A stretch of 64,000 nucleotides of DNA, taken from NCBI GenBank assembly GCA_030549335.1, contig CM060198.1:59163453-59227452 (forward strand). Reading direction: 5' to 3'. The notes beneath the pieces are model-generated. The model searched no databases and was not told where the DNA came from. It saw only the letters and a program-made list of their open reading frames with translations. Source of the DNA: Pontederia crassipes (lineage: Eukaryota > Streptophyta > Magnoliopsida > Commelinales > Pontederiaceae). The position numbers and the translations under genes were made by a program. This document shows, piece after piece, positions 1-9,815 of the stretch (position 1 is its first letter; the number at the start of each line of letters is the position of its first letter).

Positions 1-412
1 ATAAAAAATAATTTGAAATGAATAATATTTTAAAAAATAAATCAATAATATGTTATTTCTAAAGGGCAACGTACAAGTATAATAAAAAAGTATTTCATTT
101 TTTCAAAAATAATGTATTATCTTTTAACTTCAAAAAATTAAAGCAATTAATTCAATTATGTCCAAAATAATTCATTCTTTTAGTTGAAAATAATTAATTA
201 TTTAAGAAAAATAATTTAATTAGAAGTTGGGGTCTTGGTAGTTTTAAATTGAATTTTAAACTTTTCAAAATGGAATAACTTATTTATGACATTTAAATAC
301 TAATAAATTAGTTTTGATAATTATTACAAATTAATAATATTTCAATTATATACTATATATTTTTATATTATCTGACATTCGTGCATCGCACGGGATTTAG
401 GATTGGCACTAG
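1..412 (+). mobile_element. Helitron-like 3' terminus, first copy (left part outside window)
   Basis: AT-rich DNA ending in a Helitron-like 3' signature. A short hairpin (CGTGC, loop ATC, GCACG, 380-392) is followed about 17 bases later by CTAG at 409-412 and then a T, the expected A/T insertion context. The spacer is longer than the usual 10-12 bases, so this copy is less canonical than the next. The last 100 bases resemble those before position 684. No 5' terminus or coding capacity is visible, so this is a non-autonomous or truncated copy. Confidence 0.45.
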
Positions 413-684
413 TAGATGTTGTCTAATTTCATAAATATTAGCATTGTGTATAATAATCTTTTATCAAAAGATATTAAATATCAAATATCATCTTTATATA
501 TTATGAATAATATTTTCTTTTTAAAACTAATGGATAAGTATAATAAAATATTATACTACTTCACTTTTATAAATTATTATACAAGTATAAATAAAGTTTT
601 GATAATTATTATAAATCATAATATTTCAATTATATATTTTTTGTAATATTTGTCAACTGTGCATCGCACGGGATTTAGGACTAG
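413..684 (+). mobile_element. Helitron-like 3' terminus, second copy
   Basis: Second copy of the same terminal sequence. Stem GTGC/GCAC (659-669) lies 11 bases before CTAG (681-684), followed by T, which is the canonical Helitron 3' arrangement. About 90 bases before the end repeat the tail of the preceding copy with point differences. The 5' boundary is not visible, and the start given is only the end of the previous copy. The small open frame inside (416-646) is AT-rich and not credible as a gene. Confidence 0.5.
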
Positions 685-1333
685 TAACATATAATAAAGT
701 AAGCATTAATTGAATCATGAATCGAATATTTTTAATAAAAAACTCGTGAAAAATTATAAAAAATAAAAATATCGAAGAAATATTATATATAAGATAAAGA
801 AGAATGTTGAAACATAAATTTCAAGTAAAAATATATGCAAATAATATTTCTAAAAAGTTTTGTTAATTTTTATATATTTTATTGTTTTTACAACTTGACA
901 TATCCTAGTCAGTCAAATCCGTCGAGTTGACTATCGAACCCGAGTTTTGACTATGTTTGACTTGATCAAAATGGGTCAATCCCATGGTCGAATTTTGACC
1001 GTCCTCCGAATTATTTTTATGTCCTAACACCGATCCCTTCGGTCCAATCAATCGGACTGAGCCGGGTCTTACAACACCGTACTGGACAAATGACCCGAGC
1101 CGGCGTTGGGTCATGAGATGCTATTCTTTTGTTGATGGTGCGACTTCGTGGGACTTTATCGGGTCGTGGTATGGAATGGCCCGATGAGGTTAACTTTGTA
1201 TGATAGAATTATAGAAATTATTATTGTAATAAAGGCCTGCTGGCTAATAAGGACTGGGAGAAACATAATGAGTTACTTTTATCTTCTAACTACTCGATAA
1301 TAATTGTACAATATAATCAGAATGATAATATGA
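685..1333. other. Intergenic, with old repeat sequence
   Basis: No host gene seen. Positions 685-896 are AT-rich. Positions about 897-1210 are GC-richer; on the minus strand they read TGTAAGACCCGG and onward, like the edge of a Ty3/gypsy LTR, but no second edge was found. The stretch around 1110-1195 is recognisably similar to the sequence right of the MULE at 24070-24135, so both are copies of one dispersed repeat. Confidence 0.4.
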
Positions 1334-3321
1334 TGTAACGCCCTCAAATCGACTAACGTCACGTGACGAGGATCTCTCTGAAGGCGCTACGAAAATACTA
1401 TAACTTTGACTATAAATTGTTCAAATCTCAATTAAAACGATGACAAATCAGCAATAGAAATAAAAAGGAAACATCGGATATCAAAATAGCGGAAGTCTCA
1501 AAGTACTACATAATCTCCATAATAATTCTAATATCTGAATTACATCCAAATCCATAAATGCGAAAAAATAAGGAAAATGATAACTAAGCCCAGTTCATGC
1601 GCTTTATTATCGCTCTACCTGGTCGCGACACACGATCTCAACACCATCACTGATCTGGCTCTATAAAAATCAAAAACAGGGGAGGAGGTCCTCCTGTAAG
1701 CTATACAACCTAGTGGGGATCCATAAAGTACTCAATGCATAATAATAAATAGCAATAGTCAGAATCAGTAATCACTTATAACAAGATCGGGTAGAGAGTA
1801 TAAGATCATTCGATTTGAGATATCAATGGATAAGAGAAATCATGGATCATATAATCATGAGAGGTTACAATCATCATGTTGGATTAACAATTATACTTCA
1901 CTTATCATCACCATACTCTTATCATTTGTACATACTCTTTGTCCTTGTACTTATCATAGCATTAGTGACTTTAGGTGCCTTTAACTTTTGGGAGTTTTAT
2001 GCCAAGCAAAAACTTTTGGATTAACTTTTGGGAGTTTAACAATATAGCCTTGTGCAGCCAATGGGTGATCAAGCCATTGCTAAGGGAACGACCCTTCACT
2101 ATAAGCACTTAGCATGGGCTGACCACCCTCTCTTTATTCTTCCATCTTCCTTACTTTAATCACTTTATCAATTCATCATTCTTTCATTTTACAAGGGGAT
2201 TTGATCATGAAACAAATTAATAATAAGACAAATGATTCAGTCACACAATAATTCAATCAGTAGGGAATAACACATCACAATCATGAAAAGAATCTAGATC
2301 AATCAGCAACCAAAATAAAATCTGGGTTAAGGGTCGGTCAACCGATTCTCTCTGATCGGTCGACTGACTTTTGGATATTGGTCGACCGATATCTTTGGGT
2401 CGGTCGATCGGTCGGTCTAATTTAATTCAATGGCTGCTAAGTCCTAGCACCGGTCGACCGATATCTCTAGATCGGTCGATCGATAGTGCTCAGTTTGTAC
2501 AGAGGCCTCGGTCGGCCGATCGGTCGAAACTCAGAAGGAAGGATCGGTCGACCGGTCGGCGTGAAAATAGAATCGGACAGAAACATATTTTCAACGATTT
2601 TCGATCCAAAATGCAATCACAGTTCACAAACAATCATCTAAACATGGAGAAATGATACAGAACACATCCATAGTCATAAGGAATAACAAATCGGGGATCA
2701 AACACAAGAATGCAATCAATCTACTCCTTTTCCATTTTCTTTCATCAAACAAGAACACATTTCGATAAGAATAGTCCTAATTCTGCATTTATGCCATTTA
2801 AGTTATGCAGAGGGATTTCAAATTCACCCACCTTTTTCTTGATTGATCCTTGCAAGCAATTCGTCCGCTCACCCGCGGTTGCCCTCCCTTTGTCGTTCCC
2901 CACCTATGAAGCCATCCGGTAGGAGAAAAGGTAAGGAAATGGTGTTGGAAATTAAGGGAGTGCAAAAATGAAAAAGAACCTTGAAGAAACCTTGCTGGAG
3001 CTTCTTTGCTCTTGCTGGATGTGTTGGGGGAAAAGAGAAAAGTGAGGGAGAGGAAATGAGAGGCTTAGGAGAGCTTATGGCATCTAAGCCTTTTTATAGC
3101 TTAGATTTAGGGCCTCTTATGCTAACGGACTGTATTATGGGCTAATGTGGTTGGTTTTAAAACTTGACTTTATATGTTTTTTAACTGGTTGCTACATTTG
3201 ATCTCCGAATTGATCTGACTAATTCTTTTTATGTAATAGTAAGGAAACTCGAGCGACTTTTGGATTTTGTTAGGACGATAAAGTCAGAAGCATATCTAAA
3301 AGCTTTAGGGGTGATTTGACA
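1334..3321 (-). mobile_element. Probable solo LTR of a Ty3/gypsy-type element
   Basis: On the minus strand the block begins TGTCAAATCACCCC and ends GGGCGTTACA, giving the 5'-TG...CA-3' ends and terminal sequences usual for plant gypsy LTRs. A TATA box on the same strand (CTATAAAAAG, about 3093-3102) lies where an LTR promoter is expected. No gag-pol sequence adjoins it. The five bases on either side (TATGA, ACGGG) do not match, so either an edge is misplaced or this is not a simple solo LTR. It is treated as a fossil. Confidence 0.5.
2330..2560. repeat. Array of GGTCGACC-type palindromes inside the solo LTR
   Basis: The motif CGGTCGACCGAT and close variants recur about ten times in 230 bases, often as pairs of half-sites. 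The same palindrome recurs in the Sirevirus-like LTRs and internal region further right. The open frame across the array (2371-2655) is a by-product of the repeats. Confidence 0.65.
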
Positions 3322-4000
3322 ACGGGAACTAAAGTTTTATTAAATTCTGGTGAATAATTGAATTGATAGATTAGTTCATGAAGTGGAATTTGATGTTGAG
3401 AAATAAAGTAGTTGATGAGTTAATTTTAGTGGGTGATTGAATAAAAATATATATTAAAAAATTATTAAAAAAGTAAAACACAATATATTTAAAACATTTA
3501 TGGGAAAATTTTTGTTATAAAATATATTAATTAAATATATAATTTTTTAATAATTTATATGTAGTGAAATATTTAAAATGTATAATGAAATAATAAATAA
3601 TAAATAATATTATATTAATTCTTTATTATTTATATTTTACATACAATAAAAAATTTAAGTTATATAAGAAAGGTTAAAAAAATGATAAAAGAAAAAAAAT
3701 TGAAAAAAAGGGTAAAACGTCACATCCAAAAAAATGAAAAAGCACAAAAAAGGGTCACTCCCGGCTCCTAATGAACCGACCGTCTCGAACCAGGATCACG
3801 TGATCCTAATTTCAGGCCTGAAATCGTGTGAAACCGCAAGAAGTGTTTGGCGAAATCAGTTGAATCCAGACATGACTCCTTAATGCACAACTCATCGAGA
3901 AATTTTTTAAAAAGATAATTAATTTCTCATAAATTTAAACATTAGAAAGTAGTTATTAAAGTTATTTCTTTTGAATTCATGCATAACAAGGCACAAATCG
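3322..4000. other. AT-rich intergenic sequence
   Basis: No gene seen. 3395-3700 is very AT-rich; 3740-3880 is more balanced (containing GGATCACGTGATCC, a short palindrome at about 3793-3806). Nothing else supportable. Confidence 0.5.
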
Positions 4001-4333
4001 TTTTTACAAATCAGTAGGGTGCTCCTTAAGGAAAAGAAAGCATACACGTAACAACATATACGTACTATTCGTCGATCTTTAATTAAAACACTTAATTATA
4101 CTTTACTGAAACGGAATAGAGAGAAAATACAATCGTCAACAGAACATATATATGGAACGGTTGTTCTCGAGTTTCCTTTCCATTTATTTGCACACCGTCT
4201 ATTTCCGCGAGTAATTTATTTAACACCATGTATCCATGCACGTAGGGCTGAGAACCAAGGGAATCCTTCCCTATCTCGCGCCTGCATGCATTACATAGTG
4301 ATATAGGTGCACGTAAACGTTACGTGCAAGGGC

Positions 4334-4855
4334 CTATGCAATGTCATGAAGAGTTGCGCCTTCGTACGGGCGCTGCCCTTGGACGTTTCCCGCAGGGTTG
4401 TAGCTGCAGATGATGAAGACGCCCCTATTGTTGTCGCACACGACGCGGGCGCAGCCGATCCTGGTGGAGGCCGCCCAGACGACCTGCGTGTAGTGCCCGC
4501 AGACCTTCCCTGAAGCACAGGTGTTGCTGTTGTAATTGTAGTCCGGCTTCTCCGATACCCACGAATCAACGGCGCTTTTGGCCGTCCAGTCGCCGCCGGC
4601 GCTGCCCCAGAAGATGTTCTCGCCGTAGGAGCCGCCGGAGTGGACCAGCCGGCAGTCGCCCTTGCGCTGGTTGGCGTAGTTTTGGGCGTAGGCGGCGACG
4701 GTATTGTCCCACGACACTTGACCGACGTTGACGGCTTTGCGGGCGGCGTTGTGGGCGCTCACGTAATCACTGGGGGAGTTCTGTGCCGTGGTGGTCGTTG
4801 CCATGACAATGGCGCATATCATTGCGCCCAAGACGACTCTGGAACCATGACTCAT
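4334..4855 (-). CDS. Pathogenesis-related protein 1 (PR-1), copy 1, C-terminally extended
   Basis: Secreted CAP-superfamily defence protein; PR-1 proteins bind sterols and their C-terminal peptide (CAPE1) acts as an immune signal. The 173-aa product has an N-terminal signal peptide with likely cleavage before QNSPSDYV (mature from about residue 25). The CAP domain carries [17 protein letters not shown] (119-127) and IICSYNP (148-154), and six cysteines (68, 113, 119, 134, 140, 150). It is a single exon, usual for PR-1. The start is supported by alignment with the other copies ([12 protein letters not shown]). Oddity: other copies stop after the PY at 163-164, but this one reads on for nine residues (EGATLHDIA) because the ancestral TGA is lost. 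It is more basic than its paralogs (RKGDCR). Confidence 0.92.
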   Translation of the reverse strand: MSHGSRVVLGAMICAIVMATTTTAQNSPSDYVSAHNAARKAVNVGQVSWDNTVAAYAQNYANQRKGDCRLVHSGGSYGENIFWGSAGGDWTAKSAVDSWVSEKPDYNYNSNTCASGKVCGHYTQVVWAASTRIGCARVVCDNNRGVFIICSYNPAGNVQGQRPYEGATLHDIA

Positions 4856-4929
4856 TTTTGGATCGTTTTCTTAGATCAGTTAGTGCTCGATCGAGTTGGA
4901 GATGGAGAGATATATGTGAGATCGCTTGG

Positions 4930-4939
4930 CTATTTATAC
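4930..4939 (-). promoter_or_regulatory. TATA box of PR-1 copy 1
   Basis: GTATAAATAG on the minus strand, about 75 bases upstream of the ATG. It sits in a conserved block (GATCGCTT next to CTATTTATA on the plus strand) found in front of all five PR-1 copies. Confidence 0.6.
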
Positions 4940-6034
4940 ATGAAAATGTGGTTTAAAGTCCACTCAAGTCGCAATCATTTCTTACAAATCAACAACTCTT
5001 ACTTATTTTACCGGAAAAAAAGAATCTTACTTAATACCACAAGTTGCTGTTGGTCCAGGAATATGAAGACATTATTAATTATAACAATTAAAACCTTGTC
5101 ATCTCTATCTTATCCGGCTATCCCTAAACATTTAATTATCCGTACTAATTGGATCAAGTCAATTTTTTTTAAAAAAATTAAAAGTCACAATCAAGATGTA
5201 ACAATTTTGTTTTTATTATCCTATAAAAGTAAGAATCATTGGGGTTTGTCTATATACGTTGTCATGTAATATGTACTACATAATGTATAATAAAAGAAAG
5301 AAAATTAATACCCAGATCCAAGTTGAGTACCTCATCAATATAAAAGCGTTAGTTAGCACAAGACTTAGCAGTCAGATCTGCATTCTTTTATGTATTGATC
5401 CATTGACATTTTAATTACCTCATTGAAAATTAATGCCAATCTTGTAGGACTAACGTACATAGTTGCCGCAAACAAGCTATAAAATAGAACAATCATCTTT
5501 AGATTAATGACGCCTCCAATTGATTAATTCGTTGCCGATATCTTAAATATTCTATGTGAACTAGCTAGTATTCAAGTCTTTAAAGTCTTATCAATTAAAC
5601 TTGTGAACATAATCTTATTAGCAATATTACCCCATTAACTTTTTTAGAGTAAATTAGCACCAAATGGCTCGCGAGAAAGATAAAAAAAAAACTTTAATTT
5701 AAAACTAGAGATTCTAGCTGTCAATAGATGACCAAACTCCATATGTAATATTATCCCTTTAATAACTTAAGTGTGCTTTCCTCTTTCTTATCTATGTTCC
5801 TCTTAATTACTACATGCAGTATTTCTTGATCAGATCAATTCTAGAATCGACTTAGATGCTGGCTGGGTAGCATATATTGATGTGAATAATAAGATGAAAA
5901 TTATGTTTACATGTAACTACTGCTGATTTATTAATTATAGTTGAACTACGTAAAAAGAAACCCCAAGCATGGTACATATAGCACATATGCAAGGTGCATT
6001 TAAATTTTAGTTTCGTGGTGAGTTAGATTATTTT

Positions 6035-7307
6035 TGTAGGATCGAAAGCACCAAGAGGGGGGGGGTGGGGGGAGGGTGAATTGGTATATAAAATTTAAAA
6101 TCGAAAAAGACGTAGGAGTAAATTTAGAATGAATGCGATCACAAACAAGTAAAGGATGAGTAATAAAAGCACAAGAGAAGTAAGAGAAGAGAAAGACACG
6201 ATACGTTGACGAGGTTTGGCCCAATTCCTTGGCCTACGTCTCCGCTCTGACTTCTCAATCTTGAGACCGTCGGAGATTCACTAGCCTTTTCTTTTCTTAT
6301 AGGGAGAGAATAACCCTTTCTACACCACAATTCCTTCTTCTTTGCTCAAGAGGTAAGGCACACCTCTTCTTACAAGGAGCTCTAAAAAATTATCTAAACA
6401 AGAATTTCCTCCAAGGCTCTTCTTCTTATAAATAATATTCTCACTAAGAAATTAGAAGAGGGAAGGGATGATTTGCAACTTTGGCTAAAGAAAAATACTT
6501 TGAATTTGAAGGGAGCTCTAGAGTGATTTGCCTTGCTTGGATGATATTCCTTCAATCTTTTGGATCTCTTTTATAGACTTCTCTTGAAAATTTGGCCGTT
6601 ATAAAATAACTCAAAAAGATTGTGCTGTCAGCTCTGACCATTTCAATATCGATCGTCCGTTTTGCATAGTTACTAGCCGTTATCCATTTTGTCATATCTT
6701 CAGCGGTCGCCCATTACAGAATCGGTCGTCCGTTAAATAAAAAAATATATCCATTATTTTATCTTTTCTGTGCAGTTTACCGTTGACAGTAAGCCGTAGA
6801 AGAATTATAGTCGTTCTTGCTTTCATAACGGTCGCCCGAAAGTGAATCGATCGACCGATACTGAAGTGCATTCCATTCTGTGATTAGCGGTCGATCCAAT
6901 CTTCTATTTTGGTCATCTATTCTCTTCATAACGGTCGACCGCTATAAGATCGGTCGTCCGTTTTTATAGGTTGATCCTTTATGTGATTAGCGGACGTTCC
7001 ATCTTCAATTTCGATCGTCCACTATCTTCAATAACGGTCGACCGGTTATAAATTGGTCGTCCATTTTTCCGTGGTTGTTCCATTCTGTCATTAGCGGATG
7101 CTCCATCATTAATTTTGGTCATCCTATCTATCACAACGGTCGACCGTTATAGTATCGGTCATTCATTTTTATTGTAGACAAAAACTTTGGCTATTTTTCT
7201 TTGAAAAATGTTAAACATGTTCACACTATCACTTTAAGCATAATTAGTACATCATCTTCCTTATTTGCTATCATCAAAATACATGAAATATGGTCTTGAG
7301 ACCAACA
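6035..7307 (-). repeat. 3' LTR of the Sirevirus-like element
   Basis: Plus-strand edges TGTAGGATCG...GACCAACA; matches 14736-16017 along its whole length. It borders the polypurine tract at 7308-7322, so it is the 3' LTR for a minus-strand element. Positions 6640-7160 hold a spaced series of CGGTCGACCG / CGGTCGTCCG motifs. Confidence 0.92.
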
Positions 7308-7640
7308 ATCTCCCCCTTTTTGATGATGGCAAACAAAGTGACGAGGAGGTAATCAAAATATCAAAATTATAAATTCCTCCCCCTAAATTCATGCTTGCTT
7401 TTACAAATATATTATTTACTCCCCCTTAATCAAAGCATAACTTCTTTTTGTAAATATCATGAATGTCATATCATATATATAGTGAAAATAAATCATGACT
7501 CACAATTCTCAATACAATCCACGTCATAAACAAGAACAGTGAACATATCTCATAAACATAACAATAATGTCATACATAGTGATAAAGTCATACATCGTCA
7601 CATATTCCACATATTCCTTCTCCCCCTTTTGACACCATAA
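7308..7640 (-). repeat. Multiple polypurine tracts
   Basis: Read on the minus strand, AAAAAGGGGGAGA-type tracts occur next to the LTR (about 7309-7322) and again near 7376, 7420 and 7620. Repeated polypurine tracts before the 3' LTR are a reported feature of Sireviruses; only the LTR-adjacent one is in the priming position. Confidence 0.7.
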
Positions 7641-7679
7641 AAAAGGAGGAAACAAAAAGATCACTAACATAACGAAAAA

Positions 7680-9032
7680 CTAAGCATCCGGAGCGTCATC
7701 GGGCGGGGACGCAACCTGCTCATAGGGGGAAGTGTCGAACCCCTGAGATCGGAAAAAGGCAAACATGCTCTCCTGTGTGCGGCGCTGATCAAGCTCAATG
7801 CGGTCTACGCGTGCCATCTTATCCCACTCATCACGTGTCGGTACTGAGCCCCAAACTCTCGTCGGCTCACATGGAGAAGGTATGTATTGCTCCCAAGAAG
7901 GTTCAGTATCTGCAATAGGAGCCTGCGTAGAATCCTGCGTAGGACCTTGTGTGGGAGCCTCGGTGCTCGCCTCATCATCGGAGTCCGACTCCTGAGCATT
8001 TTGGACTTGAGTAGAAAAGGCCCATTCTTCATTAACAAACACAAGAACTTTCTGTTTCAATGTGCCTTTTTCAATGATATCGGTTGGTCTCTCGAAAAGT
8101 GACAGTTCAAACTCTGGAATAGGAATGCGTTTATGACGAAAGATTCAAGTGAGAAAAGAATCAAAGTGAAGAATCATATTATGAGATTTTCTGGAATCTA
8201 TTCTCTCTTTGGTGAAGATAAAATGATAAATCATATATGCACGAAAGTTTACCGGGGGAAGGTCATGTCGAAGAAGACAATAAAGAAGACGTATGTCGTG
8301 AAAAGTCATATCAGTATAATGACCAGATCGAGGGAAGATGATATGACTAATAATATGGTGGGCAACAAGAAGTGCAGGAGATAACTTTTTTAGAAGGACT
8401 TTCATGGGAAAGCTATGCACTTCACCCCGAAAGACAACTTCAAGGGCTTCATTCATAGAAATGTCAGTGGGCCACCACCTATGGGATACAATATTCTGGA
8501 TTCCTCGGTTGGGGACATTAAAAATCTCACAAATCAAGGGCTCAGTAAATTTAATAGTATGACCTAGTACGTGAGATGTCACATTAAATTTGGACTCTGA
8601 AAATGATAAGTTTGCGTAAAAGAGTCTGACCAACCTAGGATAAACAGACTCCTTAACATCAAGAAGTGGAATCCAATCTATCCCGTCAAAGAGACGATGA
8701 AGTATGTCCATATTAAGAGAGGACCAATTGACTCACATGCCATGTGCTACTTCTCTAGTAGAATATAATGTTTCAAAGGTGGATGCAATAGAAGCATTAG
8801 CAAAGAGAGAAGAATCAAAATCTTGAGGAGGTGTTGGCGAAGGGTCAGATGATTGATGAGAAGAGGACCCTATTTTCTTCCTCTTGCGAGAACCAAAGAC
8901 ACATTTTTTCTTTGGAGGCATGTGGACAAGATTAAACTTAGGAGTAGAAGATGACAATCGACAAAAAATGACTTGTAAGTATAGAAACGGTTGACCACTA
9001 TGAGAAACGGTCGACCTTTTTGTCCAAAACAC
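7680..9032 (-). other. Env-position ORF region of the Sirevirus-like element
   Basis: Between pol and the 3' LTR, on the element's coding strand, lies a coding-like tract. Its best part (about 8145-8711) contains VYPRLVRLFYANL and LICEIFNVPNRG, resembling the plant transposon-associated domain Transposase_32 (PF20167). The left part is acidic and rich in PTQ repeats and ends in SPPDDAPDA; the right part includes a basic PPKKK...SRKRKK tract like a nuclear localisation signal. No signal peptide or convincing membrane segment is seen, so 'envelope' is a position-based label. It is part of a broken fossil element. Confidence 0.55.
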
Positions 9033-9110
9033 ACGATATATGATTGTTCAAATGCAGAAACGGTCGTCCAATATGAGAAACGGTCGACCATTTGTCTCCA
9101 GAATACAACA
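8985..9110. repeat. GGTCGACC palindrome cluster, internal 1
   Basis: Four ACGGTCGACC / ACGGTCGTCC motifs spaced 20-50 bases apart, at the boundary of the env-position region. Same motif as in the LTRs. Confidence 0.6.
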
Positions 9111-9339
9111 ATATATCGTCTATTTAGAACGAACTTTCACTTTGATTACAAGATTCACAAAATTGGACAGACAATTTGATCAAAATTGACAGGACTGGAG
9201 GATTAGAATTGAAGAATGTTTGAGAGAGATCCCGATATCAAATTCAAGCACCTGTCAATCGAAAAAATTCGAATTTAGGTCATAAATTTTGAATCACAAT
9301 TCCATGTTAATACTTTCTAACTTACACGTGATTTAGAAA

Positions 9340-9620
9340 GATCTAGGGATCGTCCGTAAGTGAGTTCATCGACGTTGAGGCGGCGGCGGCGGTTGCGACG
9401 ACGGTGACTACGATGACGACCTGGATCGACGACGAGGTGGCGGCGGCGGCGATTGCGACGATGGCGACTGCGATGACGACCTAGATCGGCGATGAGGCGG
9501 CGTTCGATGACGGCGTCCGTACGCTGGACGAAAATGACGGCTACGATGAAAGGATTTGTCGACGAAAGAGGGCGCCGACGGAATCTTCGGTCGGAAGAAG
9601 TCGCCGGTGAGATTGTGAAT
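9340..9620. repeat. GC-rich trinucleotide-like tract (GGCGGCGGCGATTGCGACGA type)
   Basis: A GC-rich island in the otherwise AT-rich internal region. A unit of about 65 bases (CGACGAGGTGGCGGCGGCGG, then GACGACCTGGATCG) occurs roughly twice. Open frames here on both strands encode Arg-rich low-complexity sequence and are probably artefacts. Confidence 0.5.
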
Positions 9621-9639
9621 CGGGCGGCGACAAGGAAAA

Positions 9640-9815
9640 TGGGTCGACCGTTTTGCGATTTGGGAAATAAATTTCTAATTTGGGTTTTATATCGCGTTGA
9701 AAATGGTCGACCGATATTAAATCGGGCGACCATTATCTCAGACTTTTATAGTCGATACATTCTATTTTTACCGGTCGACCGTTACTATAATGGTCAACCG
9801 ATTTTGAATATATGT
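9640..9815. repeat. GGTCGACC palindrome cluster, internal 2
   Basis: Five CGGTCGACCG-type motifs between 9640 and 9810, just downstream of the RNase H end of pol on the minus strand. Confidence 0.6.

Larger units (their letters stand above)
4000..6029. repeat. PR-1 duplication module 1
   Basis: PR-1 copy 1 with flanks shared with the other copies. The downstream flank (about 4180-4300) resembles 34610-34720 and 45040-45140. The upstream flank (4856-6000) resembles 36176-38270 and 63590-64000, including GGCTCGCGAGAAAGA and GCACATATGCAAGGTGCATTT. The module ends where the Sirevirus-like element is inserted. Spread of this gene thus involved segments of 2 kb or more, not retrotransposed cDNA. 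Confidence 0.75.

Noticed and set aside
1334-3321. Claim of a target duplication around the solo LTR
   Set aside because: The flanking five bases differ (TATGA versus ACGGG), so none is reported.
4307-5269. Long plus-strand frames opposite the PR-1 genes (also at 35609-36115, 45418-45873, 48066-48287, 58651-59182)
   Set aside because: They are antisense shadows of GC-rich PR-1 coding sequence with no domains or conserved starts.
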